Source: Actinomycetota bacterium (GTDB lineage: Bacteria; Actinomycetota; CADDZG01; WHSQ01). From it: DNA of 19,228 nt. Made by a program: the position numbers and the translations under genes. The stretch covers positions 1 through 19,228 of the forward strand of contig JADDQX010000033.1 in NCBI GenBank assembly GCA_016781115.1, written 5' to 3'. This document shows positions 7,304 through 14,124 of this stretch, piece by piece. The notes under the pieces were generated by a model that was not told where the DNA came from, did no database searches, and saw only the letters and a list, made by a program, of their open reading frames with translations. Positions within the stretch are counted from its first letter, which is position 1, and every line of letters begins with the position of its first letter.

Positions 7304-7595
7304 CGTACGGGCGAGCAGAGGACGTCTGGAGACTTATTCGCCTGGATCCAACCTCCGCGCCGGACACTCAATTGGCTATGTAGCTCGCTTGGCGCGGGAG
7401 GGCGCTGCTCGACAATCCCGTTTCACGTTGACCTCCGGCGACGTCGAAGCGAGATCCCCGCCTGTTCCGTAGATGAGAGAGGGCTGTACGCGGGCGTCGA
7501 ACAAGGGCCGGAGATTCGGTCGTCTTTCGGTCTTCGCCACCCAGCGGCCGTTCGAGATGCGAAACAGAAGCAACTCACAACCTTTGGAGGATCTG

Positions 7596-7997
7596 ATGAT
7601 GCGTGCAAAGACACTTGGCACGAAGGCATTAGTTCTAGGCGCCTTCGCTCTTCTGGCTCTCGGCGCGTGTGGGGGTAGCGAGACCCCGTCGGATAGCTCT
7701 GCTTCGGGAGGCGGAGGCGCGAACGGCGGCGCGCAGGTCACACTGAGCGCTGTCGACAACGAGTTCGAACCGGCCGACCTCGCGGTTCCTGGCGGCGGAG
7801 AAGTGACCGTCGAGTTCACGAATAACGGAGAAACGGTTCATACATTCACTTCTGAGGAGCTTGGCTTCGACAGCGGGAACGTACTCCCGGGAGACTCGAA
7901 AACCGTCACCTTCACGGCCCCCGACGGCGATACGCAGTTCGTCTGCACTCTCCACGCTGAGTCTGACGACATGGTTGGGACGATCGTCGTCGAGTAA
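7596..7997 (+). CDS. Cupredoxin (plastocyanin-like) lipoprotein
   Basis: 133 residues. Two consecutive ATGs (7596, 7599) follow GGAGG at 7586-7590. The first 25 residues are a lipoprotein signal with lipobox ALGAC and lipidated Cys25, followed by a Ser/Gly-rich linker, so it should act at the outer face of the membrane. Residues about 47-133 form a cupredoxin domain: His82 (ETVHTF), Cys117 (QFVCTLH), His120 and Met126 (DDMVGT) match the type 1 copper ligands. Family members carry single electrons between redox partners. It is monocistronic here; its partner could be the FAD-Rieske enzyme upstream, but that is only proximity. Confidence 0.88.
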   Translation: MMRAKTLGTKALVLGAFALLALGACGGSETPSDSSASGGGGANGGAQVTLSAVDNEFEPADLAVPGGGEVTVEFTNNGETVHTFTSEELGFDSGNVLPGDSKTVTFTAPDGDTQFVCTLHAESDDMVGTIVVE

Positions 7998-8541
7998 GGT
8001 CCAGTCGCGTCGATGCACCATCGGCGGCACCGAATACGGCTTACTACCCGCCCGAGGTCGTCGTCAGGAGCGATTTCGTAGAGGTTGGCGACAGGTGTCG
8101 AAACGGGCACAATTTTGCGCCAAGATGGGTGCGGCTTCCCCGATACCTCCTCAGCGCTTGCACGAACGGCGTTTCCTGTCGTGTAGCAGGAACGGCGCGC
8201 GAGGTTGTAGGTCGCGCTGATCTCCCGGACCCCGGTCCGGAGGTGGTTCTAGACGCCTCGCTGCTTCATGGCGCCGCCTTCCGGGCTCTTCGTTCCTGGC
8301 GGCGACGTTTTGCCGTAAATCACTGATATAGCAGCGGTGTGACAGTTCCCGCGGGGGAGGGCAACATTTTTCGAAAGTGCGGCCCGCCAGGCGTGCTGAA
8401 CGATGCACCAATCCGTAGGTTCGAATTGATCAATACTTCGCGTCGTTTCGCATTGTTGACCCGGCCGGGTGGGTTTTTACGGGACTCGAATCGCTATCGA
8501 TTGAGACGAGAGACGTCTGACCAGGACTTTTGCGTGGGTCG
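7998..8541. other. Intergenic stretch without a recognisable gene
   Basis: No frame here shows a domain or a credible start. It contains a GC-rich palindrome at 8225-8240 (CCGGACC-CC-GGTCCGG, loop too short and no U-run for a classical terminator). It also has AATCCGTAGGTTC at 8410-8422, identical to 13 bases of the tRNA-Lys fragment at 9963-10004 but in the opposite orientation. The last part, from about 8400, is more AT-rich than the flanks. Confidence 0.5.
8526..8541. repeat. 16-bp direct repeat at left end of IS element
   Basis: ACTTTTGCGTGGGTCG here is repeated exactly at 9954-9969, directly outside the two ends of the IS481-like element. It is read as a target-site duplication, although 16 bp is long for this family. 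Its last bases correspond to the acceptor end of the tRNA-Lys fragment. Confidence 0.7.
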
Positions 8542-8592
8542 TGTCAAGCTCCGGCTGATCGTTGACGCGGTGGCTCCGCCTGATGTTTGACA
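8542..8592 (-). repeat. Two subterminal repeat copies at left IS end
   Basis: Read on the minus strand there are two copies of the motif TGTCAAACATCAGGCGGAG / GTCAACGATCAGCCGGAGC, in the orientation opposite to the six copies at 9816-9950. Both point outward from the element. They overlap the 3' end of the transposase frame. Confidence 0.65.
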
Positions 8593-9768
8593 TGTAGCCC
8601 ATCGGCCCTGATCTTGCGAACCGGTCCTTTCCTCAGCCTCGCGACGGTCTTGATCAGGTGGTTCTGGTGCCAGACCTGGATCGTTGTGTCGTCCACGAAC
8701 GCGTCCACGAGCTCTCCCTTGAAGGCGTTGCCGACCGAGAACATCTGGTTGTCGACCGACACGACGCCGTTGGAGCCGACGCGGCGCAGCACCCACTGCC
8801 CCTTGTCGTCGTCTTCGCTCTTGACCGGCACCGATGACGGGTCCTTGGTCGCCGGCACGAGGCGGAACCGTTCTGCCGGCACCGTCATCTCAAGCGCCTG
8901 GTGCGGCCTCTCTCGTTGTTGTAGTCGGCCACCCACGCGCCGAGGGCTTCCTGCGCCGCCTGCAACGTCGTGAAGTGCGATCTGCGAGGAACTCCTTGCG
9001 GACGCTCTGGTGGAACCGCTCGATCTTTCCCGTCGTCGTCGGCGAGCGTGGCGCCGTTAGGCGATGAGAGATCCCGTTCTCACGACACATGCGATCGAAC
9101 AGCACCTCCGCCTTATGCGTGCCGAAGCGCCCGGTGAAGACCTTGCCGTTGTCGGTCAGCACCTCGTCTGGAACGCCGTAGCGCAGCATCGAGGCCTTGA
9201 AGACCTCGCACACGGCGCGAGATGTCGCCCTTGTCACCAGACCGGCGGCGACGCAGAAGCGGCTGTGGTCATCGACGCCGGTGACGATCTTTAGATCGGT
9301 GCCGTCATCCAGCAGCACGCCGCCCATGACGTCCATCTGCCACAGCTGCATGGGCCGGTCGCGTTCCCAACGACGGAACTCGTCGCGGCGCTTCTTTCTG
9401 CGTCTCAACTCGATCAGGTTGTGACGCTTGAGGCAGCGATAGATGCTCGTGCGTCCCGGCAGAGGGTCGATGCCCTTGCGGGTGAGCTCGTGCAGGATGC
9501 GCCGCGGACCCCACCCTGGATGCTCGCGGCGGATTTCGCAGATCAGCGCCTCGAGCTCCGGCGCGATCTGATGCGCGCACGTCGCCGGCTTGTGTGATCT
9601 GTCTGCCAGTGCCGCGAGCCCGCCCGCCTCGTAGCGCGCGATCCAGTTGTGAACGCTCTGGCGCGAGACGCCGAGGCGATACGCGACCTCGGTCACCTTC
9701 CAGCCGTCCTGGATCACGGCCATGACTGCCTGATAGCGCTGCTCCATGACACTGAGCTCCACCAGCAC
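8544..9768 (-). pseudogene. IS481-family transposase with two frameshifts
   Basis: The start is the GTG at 9768 behind GGAGGTGA. An N-terminal HTH (VTEVAYRLGVSRQSVHNWIAR) is followed by a second DNA-binding region (HPGWGPRRILHEL) and the DDE core: QMDVMGG, VTGVDDHSRF, DEVLTDNGKVFTG and GKIERFHQSVRKEFL, giving D, D and E. The frame fails near 8975, where one base is missing before FTTLQAAQEALGAW. It fails again near 8917, where GAGAGAGG has two bases too many for NNERPHQAL. The remainder (ALEMTVPAERF to the C-terminal beta-rich domain) continues to a stop at 8544, inside the terminal repeats. The intact ancestor would be about 405 residues. No slippery heptamer is visible at either break, so programmed frameshifting is unlikely. 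Confidence 0.8.
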
Positions 9769-9815
9769 CTCTCACCTCCCGCTCCGAGAAACGTCGGAGT
9801 CAGGAGATGACGAGG

Positions 9816-9950
9816 TGTCAAAGATCAGCCGGCACTGTCAAACATCACCCGGAGCCACTGTCAAAGATCAGCCGGAACTGGTGTCAAACATCAGCCGGAA
9901 CTGTGTCAACGATCAGGTGGAGCCGGAGTGTCCAGCATCACCCGGAACAC
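9816..9950 (+). repeat. Six tandem ~22-bp repeats at right IS end
   Basis: Copies begin at 9816, 9836, 9859, 9882, 9904 and 9929 and follow the consensus TGTCAAASATCASCCGGAAC. Spacing is 20-25 bp, about two helical turns, with no spacer between copies. They lie between the transposase start and the right end and are probably arrayed transposase-binding sites. Confidence 0.75.
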
Positions 9951-9953
9951 GAC

Positions 9954-9969
9954 ACTTTTGCGTGGGTCG
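9954..9969. repeat. 16-bp direct repeat at right end of IS element
   Basis: An exact second copy of the sequence at 8526-8541. It overlaps the acceptor end of the tRNA-Lys fragment, showing that the IS landed in the very end of that fragment. Confidence 0.7.
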
Positions 9970-10004
9970 CCAGGGAATCGAACCCTGAACCTACGGATTA
10001 AGAG
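9963..10004 (-). other. 3' half of a tRNA-Lys(CTT) gene, probable att-site scar
   Basis: Read on the minus strand: anticodon loop CTCTTAA (anticodon CTT), 3' anticodon stem TCCGT, a T-arm with stem CAGGG/CCCTG around TTCGATT, acceptor 3' strand GCGACCC and discriminator A. The 5' half is absent: the bases before the anticodon loop do not pair with TCCGT, and no GGGTCGC acceptor strand is found within 75 bp. A homology block from anticodon loop to 3' end is the typical footprint left by tyrosine-recombinase integration into tRNA genes. The orientation implies that the integrated DNA lies to the right, with the intact tRNA beyond the window. Confidence 0.7.
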
Positions 10005-10150
10005 TTGAACGGACGCGATCCTCTGACCTGCACTTTTGCATGGAAACGAGGTCTGACCAGGGCGTTTCATTGACCATCATTTGTCGTTGTTGAGCATCAT
10101 TTTCCGTCGTCGCGTGGGTTTTTTGTGGGGTGAAATGCGCCCGTGTTTGC

Positions 10151-10414
10151 CTAGTCGTTCCGGGCACGGAGATCGTGACCGAAAGCGAACACCCAGCGGA
10201 ACAACGATAGAGCCGGCCGCTTACACCAGCACTCTTGGGCACACCCGCACGTCAGCTCTCCCCGACTTTCCTTCACCAGGCCGAGAATGGCGAGTGCCAA
10301 ATATCCCTTGCAACGACAGAAATGAGACGTCTCATTCGCCGATCCTAGGCCCCCGGTGTCAGGGAGGTCCAGAGGAGTACCCGGTATCGTCGAAGCTGAA
10401 GGCGTCCGGGGCAC
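10151..10414 (-). CDS. Possible small Cys-rich protein
   Basis: An 87-codon open frame whose central part reads CRCKGYLALAILGLVKESRG followed by LTCGCAQECWCKRP and a hydrophobic, basic end (SLFRWVFAFGH). The compositional change from a random N-terminal third to a short hydrophobic helix and a CxC...CWC cluster suggests that real coding sequence may begin after about residue 30, but there is no ATG or GTG there with a ribosome-binding site. Function unknown; it could equally be chance. Confidence 0.25.
   Translation of the reverse strand: MPRTPSASTIPGTPLDLPDTGGLGSANETSHFCRCKGYLALAILGLVKESRGELTCGCAQECWCKRPALSLFRWVFAFGHDLRARND
10321..10336. repeat. Perfect 16-bp palindrome
   Basis: AATGAGAC followed by its exact reverse complement GTCTCATT. 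It lies in an otherwise gene-poor stretch and has the size of a dimeric regulator site. Whether it is functional cannot be told from the sequence. Confidence 0.4.
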
Positions 10415-10466
10415 GATTCCGGACCTCGGCGACTGGGACTCGCGCCTCTAGGACCTCGTCTCTCGA

Positions 10467-11441
10467 CTAAGTGTCGACCTGTGAGGGATTCACCGACCCG
10501 TAGAGGTACTCGACCCGGTCGTCCTGCGGACCGATCTTGCGCTTGCGGGTTTCAACCGACGGTGGCTCATCCCACGGCATCTTCCCGATCACGAGTTTGG
10601 GGAGGTTCACGAACGCCTTTCCCTCCGCGACTTTCACGATCGCATCAAGGGGGATGTACGTGTCGCGGTTGAAGATTCCGCGGCGTACGAGTAGGTAGCC
10701 GGGGCGTTCTTCCTCGTCCTCCGAAACCTCCTCGATGCTGCCGACTTTCATCTGGTCCGACGCGTATACGTCGTCGCTCGTCTTGGGCAGCCGGTCAGGT
10801 CCGATCGCGCTTAACACATCTTCCGTATCCAACACGGCGTTGCCTATCAACGGGAAGTTGATCCGTATCGAAGCCTCGTATGCGGGCAAGCTCTCTGCAC
10901 CGATTGCATCTCGGACGAACGTCACGTCGTAGCCGTATTCGGCGGCATGACGCCCGGTCGACTCGACACAGAGATTCGCCGTCATCCCCGCGATCACCAG
11001 CTGCGTGGTTCCTCGCGCGTCGAGGTGCTCGGGCAGGTCGGTCTCGAAGACGTCGCTTCCCTTGTGTGGTCGAAGTACGATCTCGTCTTCGCGCGGGCGA
11101 AGGTCCGGATGGAAGTCCGCTCCCCAGCTTCCGGCCAGGAACATCTCTCGTTCGAACATGATCCGGTTGATACCTGTTCTGCGGTGGAGCTCAGCGTCGG
11201 CATAGTCGCTCGATGTATAGGCCATGGGTCCGTACATGACGGGAATGCCTTGTGTGCGAGCTCCTTCGATCAGGTGACGCAGGTGCCCAATGACGTCGTG
11301 TTTCGTAACGGTGCTTTGCGCCAGCTCCCACGCCGCACCATCTTCCGAAAGGAAATCGTTTACGGGATCGATCACGAGCAGCGCGGTGCGAGCGGGGTCG
11401 AACGTCCTTCCGTAGCCCCTGCCAGGCTTGGTTCCGCCCAC
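10467..11441 (-). CDS. Isochorismatase-family cysteine hydrolase fused to a PRC-barrel/DUF2171-like domain
   Basis: 324 residues from a GTG at 11441; AAGGAA precedes it. Residues about 17-215 are an isochorismatase-like alpha/beta hydrolase fold with the expected Asp-Lys-Cys triad: Asp25 (LLVIDPVNDF), Lys127 (LRPHKGSDVF) and Cys158 (MTANLCVESTGRHA). Such enzymes hydrolyse amide or vinyl-ether bonds; the substrate here cannot be told. Residues about 224-292 form a second module (VYASDQMKVGSIEEV, GYLLVRRGIFNRDTYIPLDAI) that resembles PRC-barrel or DUF2171 domains common in stress-related proteins. The combination is unusual. The gene is not obviously in an operon. Its upstream neighbour on the same strand is the broken MerT-like gene. 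Confidence 0.85.
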   Translation of the reverse strand: MGGTKPGRGYGRTFDPARTALLVIDPVNDFLSEDGAAWELAQSTVTKHDVIGHLRHLIEGARTQGIPVMYGPMAYTSSDYADAELHRRTGINRIMFEREMFLAGSWGADFHPDLRPREDEIVLRPHKGSDVFETDLPEHLDARGTTQLVIAGMTANLCVESTGRHAAEYGYDVTFVRDAIGAESLPAYEASIRINFPLIGNAVLDTEDVLSAIGPDRLPKTSDDVYASDQMKVGSIEEVSEDEEERPGYLLVRRGIFNRDTYIPLDAIVKVAEGKAFVNLPKLVIGKMPWDEPPSVETRKRKIGPQDDRVEYLYGSVNPSQVDT

Positions 11442-11621
11442 TCAGGTTTCCTTGTCCGGTGTCATCAGATTCCTCTCGTCTGCCGGCTGTTCCAAAACCA
11501 AAGGGGTCGTTCCGCGGGGGCCACGACGCCTCGTCCTGACTGTTAACTGGCCAACAATCGGCGGCTATTCGCTGACGCACTTGGTCAAGCACATGCCAGT
11601 CTGAATTCGTCGTCAGCTCGA

Positions 11622-11932
11622 CTAGGCACGCCCGCCCGAGCCAGGTTGTGCCAGCGTATAGCAGTGCGTAAGCCGCAACGGCGGAGAGAGCGAGTGCTGC
11701 GGTGAAGCGGCCAAAGCGCGCTCGCGGAGCATTCCGCCCGCGTTCGTCTCGTGATCAGGACCGCCAGGATTGCGACGGAGACGGCGCCGAACTGGAACGC
11801 TCGACGCCACTCTTCATATAAGTCGGTCGCGAGATCCACTGTAACGCTCGCAGTTGTGATGCCGAGGAGGGCAGCAACGGCTGGGCCGACGCAGCAACCG
11901 AGTCCGACCGCGATCGCTGCGGGCATGAGCAT
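11622..11932 (-). pseudogene. MerT-like small membrane protein, frameshifted
   Basis: From the ATG at 11932 the frame gives MLMPAAIAVGLGCCVGPAVA, then ALLGI, a short amphipathic segment DLYEEWRRAF and a second hydrophobic segment FGAVSVAILAVLITRR. The CCVGP...LGI pattern in the first membrane helix matches MerT-type mercuric ion transporters, where the paired Cys bind the metal. The third helix is found one frame over (RFGRFTAALALSAVAAYALL), beginning after a TGA at about 11755, so an indel lies between about 11755 and 11715. No good Shine-Dalgarno is visible. It is a weak family match but fits a locus that also has two MerR genes and a CcdA-like gene. Confidence 0.45.
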
Positions 11933-12166
11933 GAAGCGGCGGCTAGGAATCGAGGCTCGAGGTCTACCACTGCCGCCACTGCGACGGGTTCCGCGCGGGA
12001 CATCGGTTCGGCTTCGGCCGGAAGCCCCGCCACAAGCGATACCCCCCCACCCCCTCAAGCGCCGATACGATGCTCGCATCTGTAGCGGCTGCGCTCAATG
12101 ATGATGCCCTTGGCAGTGAAAAACCGCCGGACGAGCCGGCGCCGGGATTCCAACGGAGGAGCAGAT

Positions 12167-12637
12167 ATGCGCGACTTCTTAAAGGGACACGCGGTGGGCA
12201 TCGCCGGGCTCGCGATGGGCGCGGTTGTCATCTTCCTGCTGGCGCAGCCGGCGGCCGACATCAAGAGCGACATCTCTGCTCAGCGAGAGCTCGTCGCGGG
12301 ACAGAAGGAGCTACTGGAAACGCAGAAGCAGCTCATCTCGCGCCAGCGGGAAATCGTAAGTGAACAGCTGCAGACCCAGCGCGCTTCGCGGCAGTTGATC
12401 GAGCGCAGCCTTAACCTGCAGAAGAGGGCGGTGCGAGAGGCCCACCTCAATCGACTTGCGACGCAGCACGCCAGCAGGCGGTCGGAGGTGCTGGTTGACC
12501 AGACAGCGCACCTGATCTCAATCTCCGAGCGGATCCTCCACCGAACGAGCAGGGTGGTGGCACTTACGAACCGGATCTACCGGCAGGTTCGCGAGATCAA
12601 CCGCAAGACGCCGGAGTCACAAAAGGCAGTTCCGTAG
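12167..12637 (+). CDS. Membrane-anchored coiled-coil protein
   Basis: 156 residues from the ATG at 12167, with GGAGGAG (12155-12161) upstream. One N-terminal transmembrane helix (about residues 8-27, HAVGIAGLAMGAVVIFLLAQ) is followed by a long Gln/Glu/Arg-rich helical region (about residues 33-110) with heptad spacing, predicted to be a coiled coil exposed on one side of the membrane. There is no enzymatic motif and I do not recognise a family. The frame ends at TAG (12635-12637). The same frame continues open for another 52 codons with a hydrophobic segment, so the protein may once have been longer. Confidence 0.7.
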   Translation: MRDFLKGHAVGIAGLAMGAVVIFLLAQPAADIKSDISAQRELVAGQKELLETQKQLISRQREIVSEQLQTQRASRQLIERSLNLQKRAVREAHLNRLATQHASRRSEVLVDQTAHLISISERILHRTSRVVALTNRIYRQVREINRKTPESQKAVP

Positions 12638-12967
12638 GCGCGGGGCGCGCTTACGCGATCGCCGCAAGCCCGGCGCGCGAGCGCAAGCGCCGGTCCCGCT
12701 ACAACGGCCACACGTGGCAAGAGGGATCTGCGCTCTGCAGTGGTCACCCTCGCCGCGGGCGCCGCTGCGGTGGCCGCACGGAGCCGTCGCCGTTGACGAC
12801 ATCGAGACGTGCAACCCACGTGCCTTCGGCGGTAGGCCGACTCGGTCGACGAGCGGCGCGAGGCGGGATGCGGCGCCCGCTTGAACTGTTTGCGCTCGGT
12901 CCTCGTTCGGATAATCAAGCTGGTGCTTGCTTGGGTCGCTTCGCCGACGGAACTGCTTCTGGAGCTG
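12638..12967 (+). other. Intergenic stretch with an open frame continuing the upstream gene
   Basis: After the TAG at 12635-12637 the same frame stays open to TGA at 12794-12796. It contains TRGKRDLRSAVVTLAAGAAA followed by an Arg-rich end, a composition that looks coding (positively charged segment, small hydrophobic helix). There is no start codon with a ribosome-binding site. From 12797 to 12967 I see no gene apart from possible upstream starts of the ANTAR protein. Confidence 0.3.
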
Positions 12968-13423
12968 ATGCTGGAGGGGCTGGAAGTGCAGGTAGAGCAA
13001 CGTGTCTGCCAGAAATGCGAGCAGCTGGAACAGGCACTAGAGAGCCGGACAGACATCGGAATCGCGATCGGCTTGCTCATGGAGCGTGAACGGGTGACGC
13101 GCGATGTCGCATTCGCGATGCTTCGCACGACGTCTCAACACACGAACCGCAAGCTGCGGGATATCGCGTTCGCCCTCGCGACGGGTGCCGACCTCCTCGC
13201 CACGGCAGGTGAGGCGTGCCCGGACTCGAGCCGGGATGCCGTCGCACCCGCCAACGGCGTCGTTCGTCGGATCGTGAGGCTTGAGCCGAAAGACGTGGAC
13301 ACCCGCGCCACGCCTGAGACCGACGTTCACCTGCGGGCCGTCGACGACAACGCGCGTCCTTCAGTACGCTCGACGCCAACCGAGCCGCGTCAGGCAGCTC
13401 GCGGCGACAGCGTTGGGCAGTAG
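12968..13423 (+). CDS. ANTAR-domain protein
   Basis: The ATG at 12968 gives 151 residues; a TTG at 12881 or the GTG shortly downstream are alternative starts, none with an ideal ribosome-binding site. Residues about 20-75 match an ANTAR RNA-binding domain: LEQALESRTDIGIAIGLLME, DVAFAMLRTTSQHTNRKLRDIA. ANTAR proteins bind paired hairpins in nascent RNA and act as antiterminators, usually under a sensor or receiver domain; none is attached here. The C-terminal 60 residues are Arg/Asp-rich and unrecognised and may be disordered. A second ANTAR-like protein lies at 16615. Confidence 0.65.
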   Translation: MLEGLEVQVEQRVCQKCEQLEQALESRTDIGIAIGLLMERERVTRDVAFAMLRTTSQHTNRKLRDIAFALATGADLLATAGEACPDSSRDAVAPANGVVRRIVRLEPKDVDTRATPETDVHLRAVDDNARPSVRSTPTEPRQAARGDSVGQ

Positions 13424-13597
13424 GCGCCGCCGCGCCGCTTCGAAGACCTCGTTCAGCGACGCGTCGCGCGAGACCGACCTCAGCCCCTCCAACGGCGTAA
13501 TCCACAGTTCTGTAGCCATGTGTGGATTTCGTCCGGCTATGAGACGAATGATCTCCTTCGGGTTCCAGTTTGTGTAGCCGAGGCGTGGTGCCGAGGA
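13361..13597 (-). pseudogene. CBS-domain-like fragment
   Basis: A minus-strand frame open from 13597 to TGA at 13361-13363 reads GYTNWNPKEIIRLIAGRNPH, ELWITPLEGLRSVSRDASLN and EVFEAARRRLLPN. The ITPLEGLRSVSRDASLNEVFE part resembles the start of a CBS domain (MTPL...VSPDASL.EAL). The only in-frame ATG (13519) would give a 52-residue peptide without a ribosome-binding site, and the 3' part overlaps the ANTAR gene on the other strand. It is probably a remnant of a larger protein. Confidence 0.3.
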
Positions 13598-13709
13598 TCA
13601 CGACTTTGCGGCCTATTAGGGCGTGCGAAACGGAGTGCTCCTCGGTAGGTCGCCCGGATCTACCGATCGGCGCCCGGAACCGATGGCAGCAGGCTGACCC
13701 CGTCCCCAC

Positions 13710-13741
13710 TTGACCTTGGAGCACGGTCCAAGGTTTACCTT
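13710..13741 (+). promoter_or_regulatory. MerR-type promoter with central dyad
   Basis: TTGACC (13710-13715) and TACCTT (13736-13741) are separated by 20 bp, longer than the 17-bp optimum. The perfect dyad ACCTTGGA-n6-TCCAAGGT (13713-13734) overlaps the -35 box and fills the spacer. This is the layout of promoters that MerR-family activators untwist on metal binding. The predicted transcription start falls at the ATG of the MerR fragment (13748). The dyad should be recognised by the MerR that originally stood here. Confidence 0.7.
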
Positions 13742-13747
13742 ATCGGC

Positions 13748-13861
13748 ATGGGACTCAAGGTCTCCGACGTGGCATCCGAAGCTGGCGTCTCGGCCGACAC
13801 GATCCGCTTCTACGAGCGGGAAGGGCTCATCGCCCCTCCGCAGCGGACCGTTACCGGCTAG
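13748..13861 (+). pseudogene. MerR-family regulator, N-terminal fragment
   Basis: 37 codons from the ATG at 13748 encode MGLKVSDVASEAGVSADTIR followed by FYEREGLIAPPQRTVTG and a stop at 13859-13861. This is the helix-turn-helix and first wing of a MerR protein, ending where the conserved GYR/GYRLY motif should follow. The dimerisation helix and metal-binding loop are missing on this strand. A C-terminal MerR part lies immediately downstream on the opposite strand. There is no Shine-Dalgarno; the mRNA would be leaderless. Confidence 0.7.
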
Positions 13862-14078
13862 TCGACGAAGCTTTGGGTCGGCTCCATGTCAGGAGCTGTC
13901 GTACTGAGGCGGGCCGGGTCAACCCCGCCGTGATCGCCAACGAACTCTCCCAGCGACTGGAGCAAAGTCGGCTCAGCTCCTTCATCTCGTCGTCAATCTC
14001 CTTGAGCCGCCGGTCGACCAGAGCTCTCGTGTGCCCGCAGGGACACGCGCCCCTTATCCTGAATCTCAAGGAAGCGTC
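13858..14078 (-). pseudogene. MerR-family regulator, C-terminal fragment in inverted orientation
   Basis: On the minus strand, FLEIQDKG is followed, after a one-base frame change, by ACPCGHTRALVDRRLKEIDD and EMKELSRL. This is the end of the dimerisation helix and the Cys-containing metal loop typical of MerR proteins (CPCGH). A second frame change near 13990 leads to LQSLGEFVGDHGGVDPARL and a stop at 13858-13860, which overlaps the stop of the N-terminal fragment on the other strand (CTAG). The two parts complement each other but point toward each other. Either an internal inversion split one gene or two different genes were joined. Confidence 0.6.
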
Positions 14079-14124
14079 GCGGGGTACGGGTTACCTCCTC
14101 TACCCACGCTTCGACCTCCCCTCC

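Larger units (their letters stand above)
8542..9953 (-). mobile_element. IS481-family insertion sequence, decayed
   Basis: About 1412 bp bounded by the 16-bp direct repeats. The termini carry related sequences in inverted orientation (TGTCAAGCTCCGGCTGATC at the left; GTGTTCCGGGTGATGC at the right, read inward). It encodes one transposase on the minus strand with an HTH and a DDE catalytic core of the IS481/IS3-like type. Both ends contain multiple copies of a roughly 22-bp motif. The transposase gene has two indels, so the copy is probably immobile. Confidence 0.8.
10006..10466. other. Stretch without a confident gene, beside the att scar
   Basis: This AT-richer sequence joins the tRNA fragment to the isochorismatase gene. 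It contains a low-confidence Cys-rich frame on the minus strand and a perfect 16-bp palindrome at 10321-10336. CACTTTTGCATGG at 10030-10042 loosely resembles the 16-bp repeat flanking the IS, and TCTGACCAGG at 10052-10061 also occurs at 8517-8526. These may be traces of the recombination that formed this boundary. No integrase is seen. Confidence 0.4.

Noticed and set aside
8225..8240. Possible terminator after the cupredoxin gene
   Set aside because: The palindrome has a 2-nt loop and no following U-run and lies over 220 bp past the gene.
8470..8495. tRNA T-arm-like GGGACTCGAATC
   Set aside because: The flanking bases do not form a T stem and no other tRNA arms are present.
9816..9950. Tandem repeats resembling a CRISPR array
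   Set aside because: Units follow each other without unique spacers and recur inverted at the other IS end; no cas genes are present.
11191..11592. 133-codon minus-strand ORF overlapping the isochorismatase start
   Set aside because: It is the out-of-frame continuation of the MerT-like third helix frame over a well-supported gene; no domain is visible.
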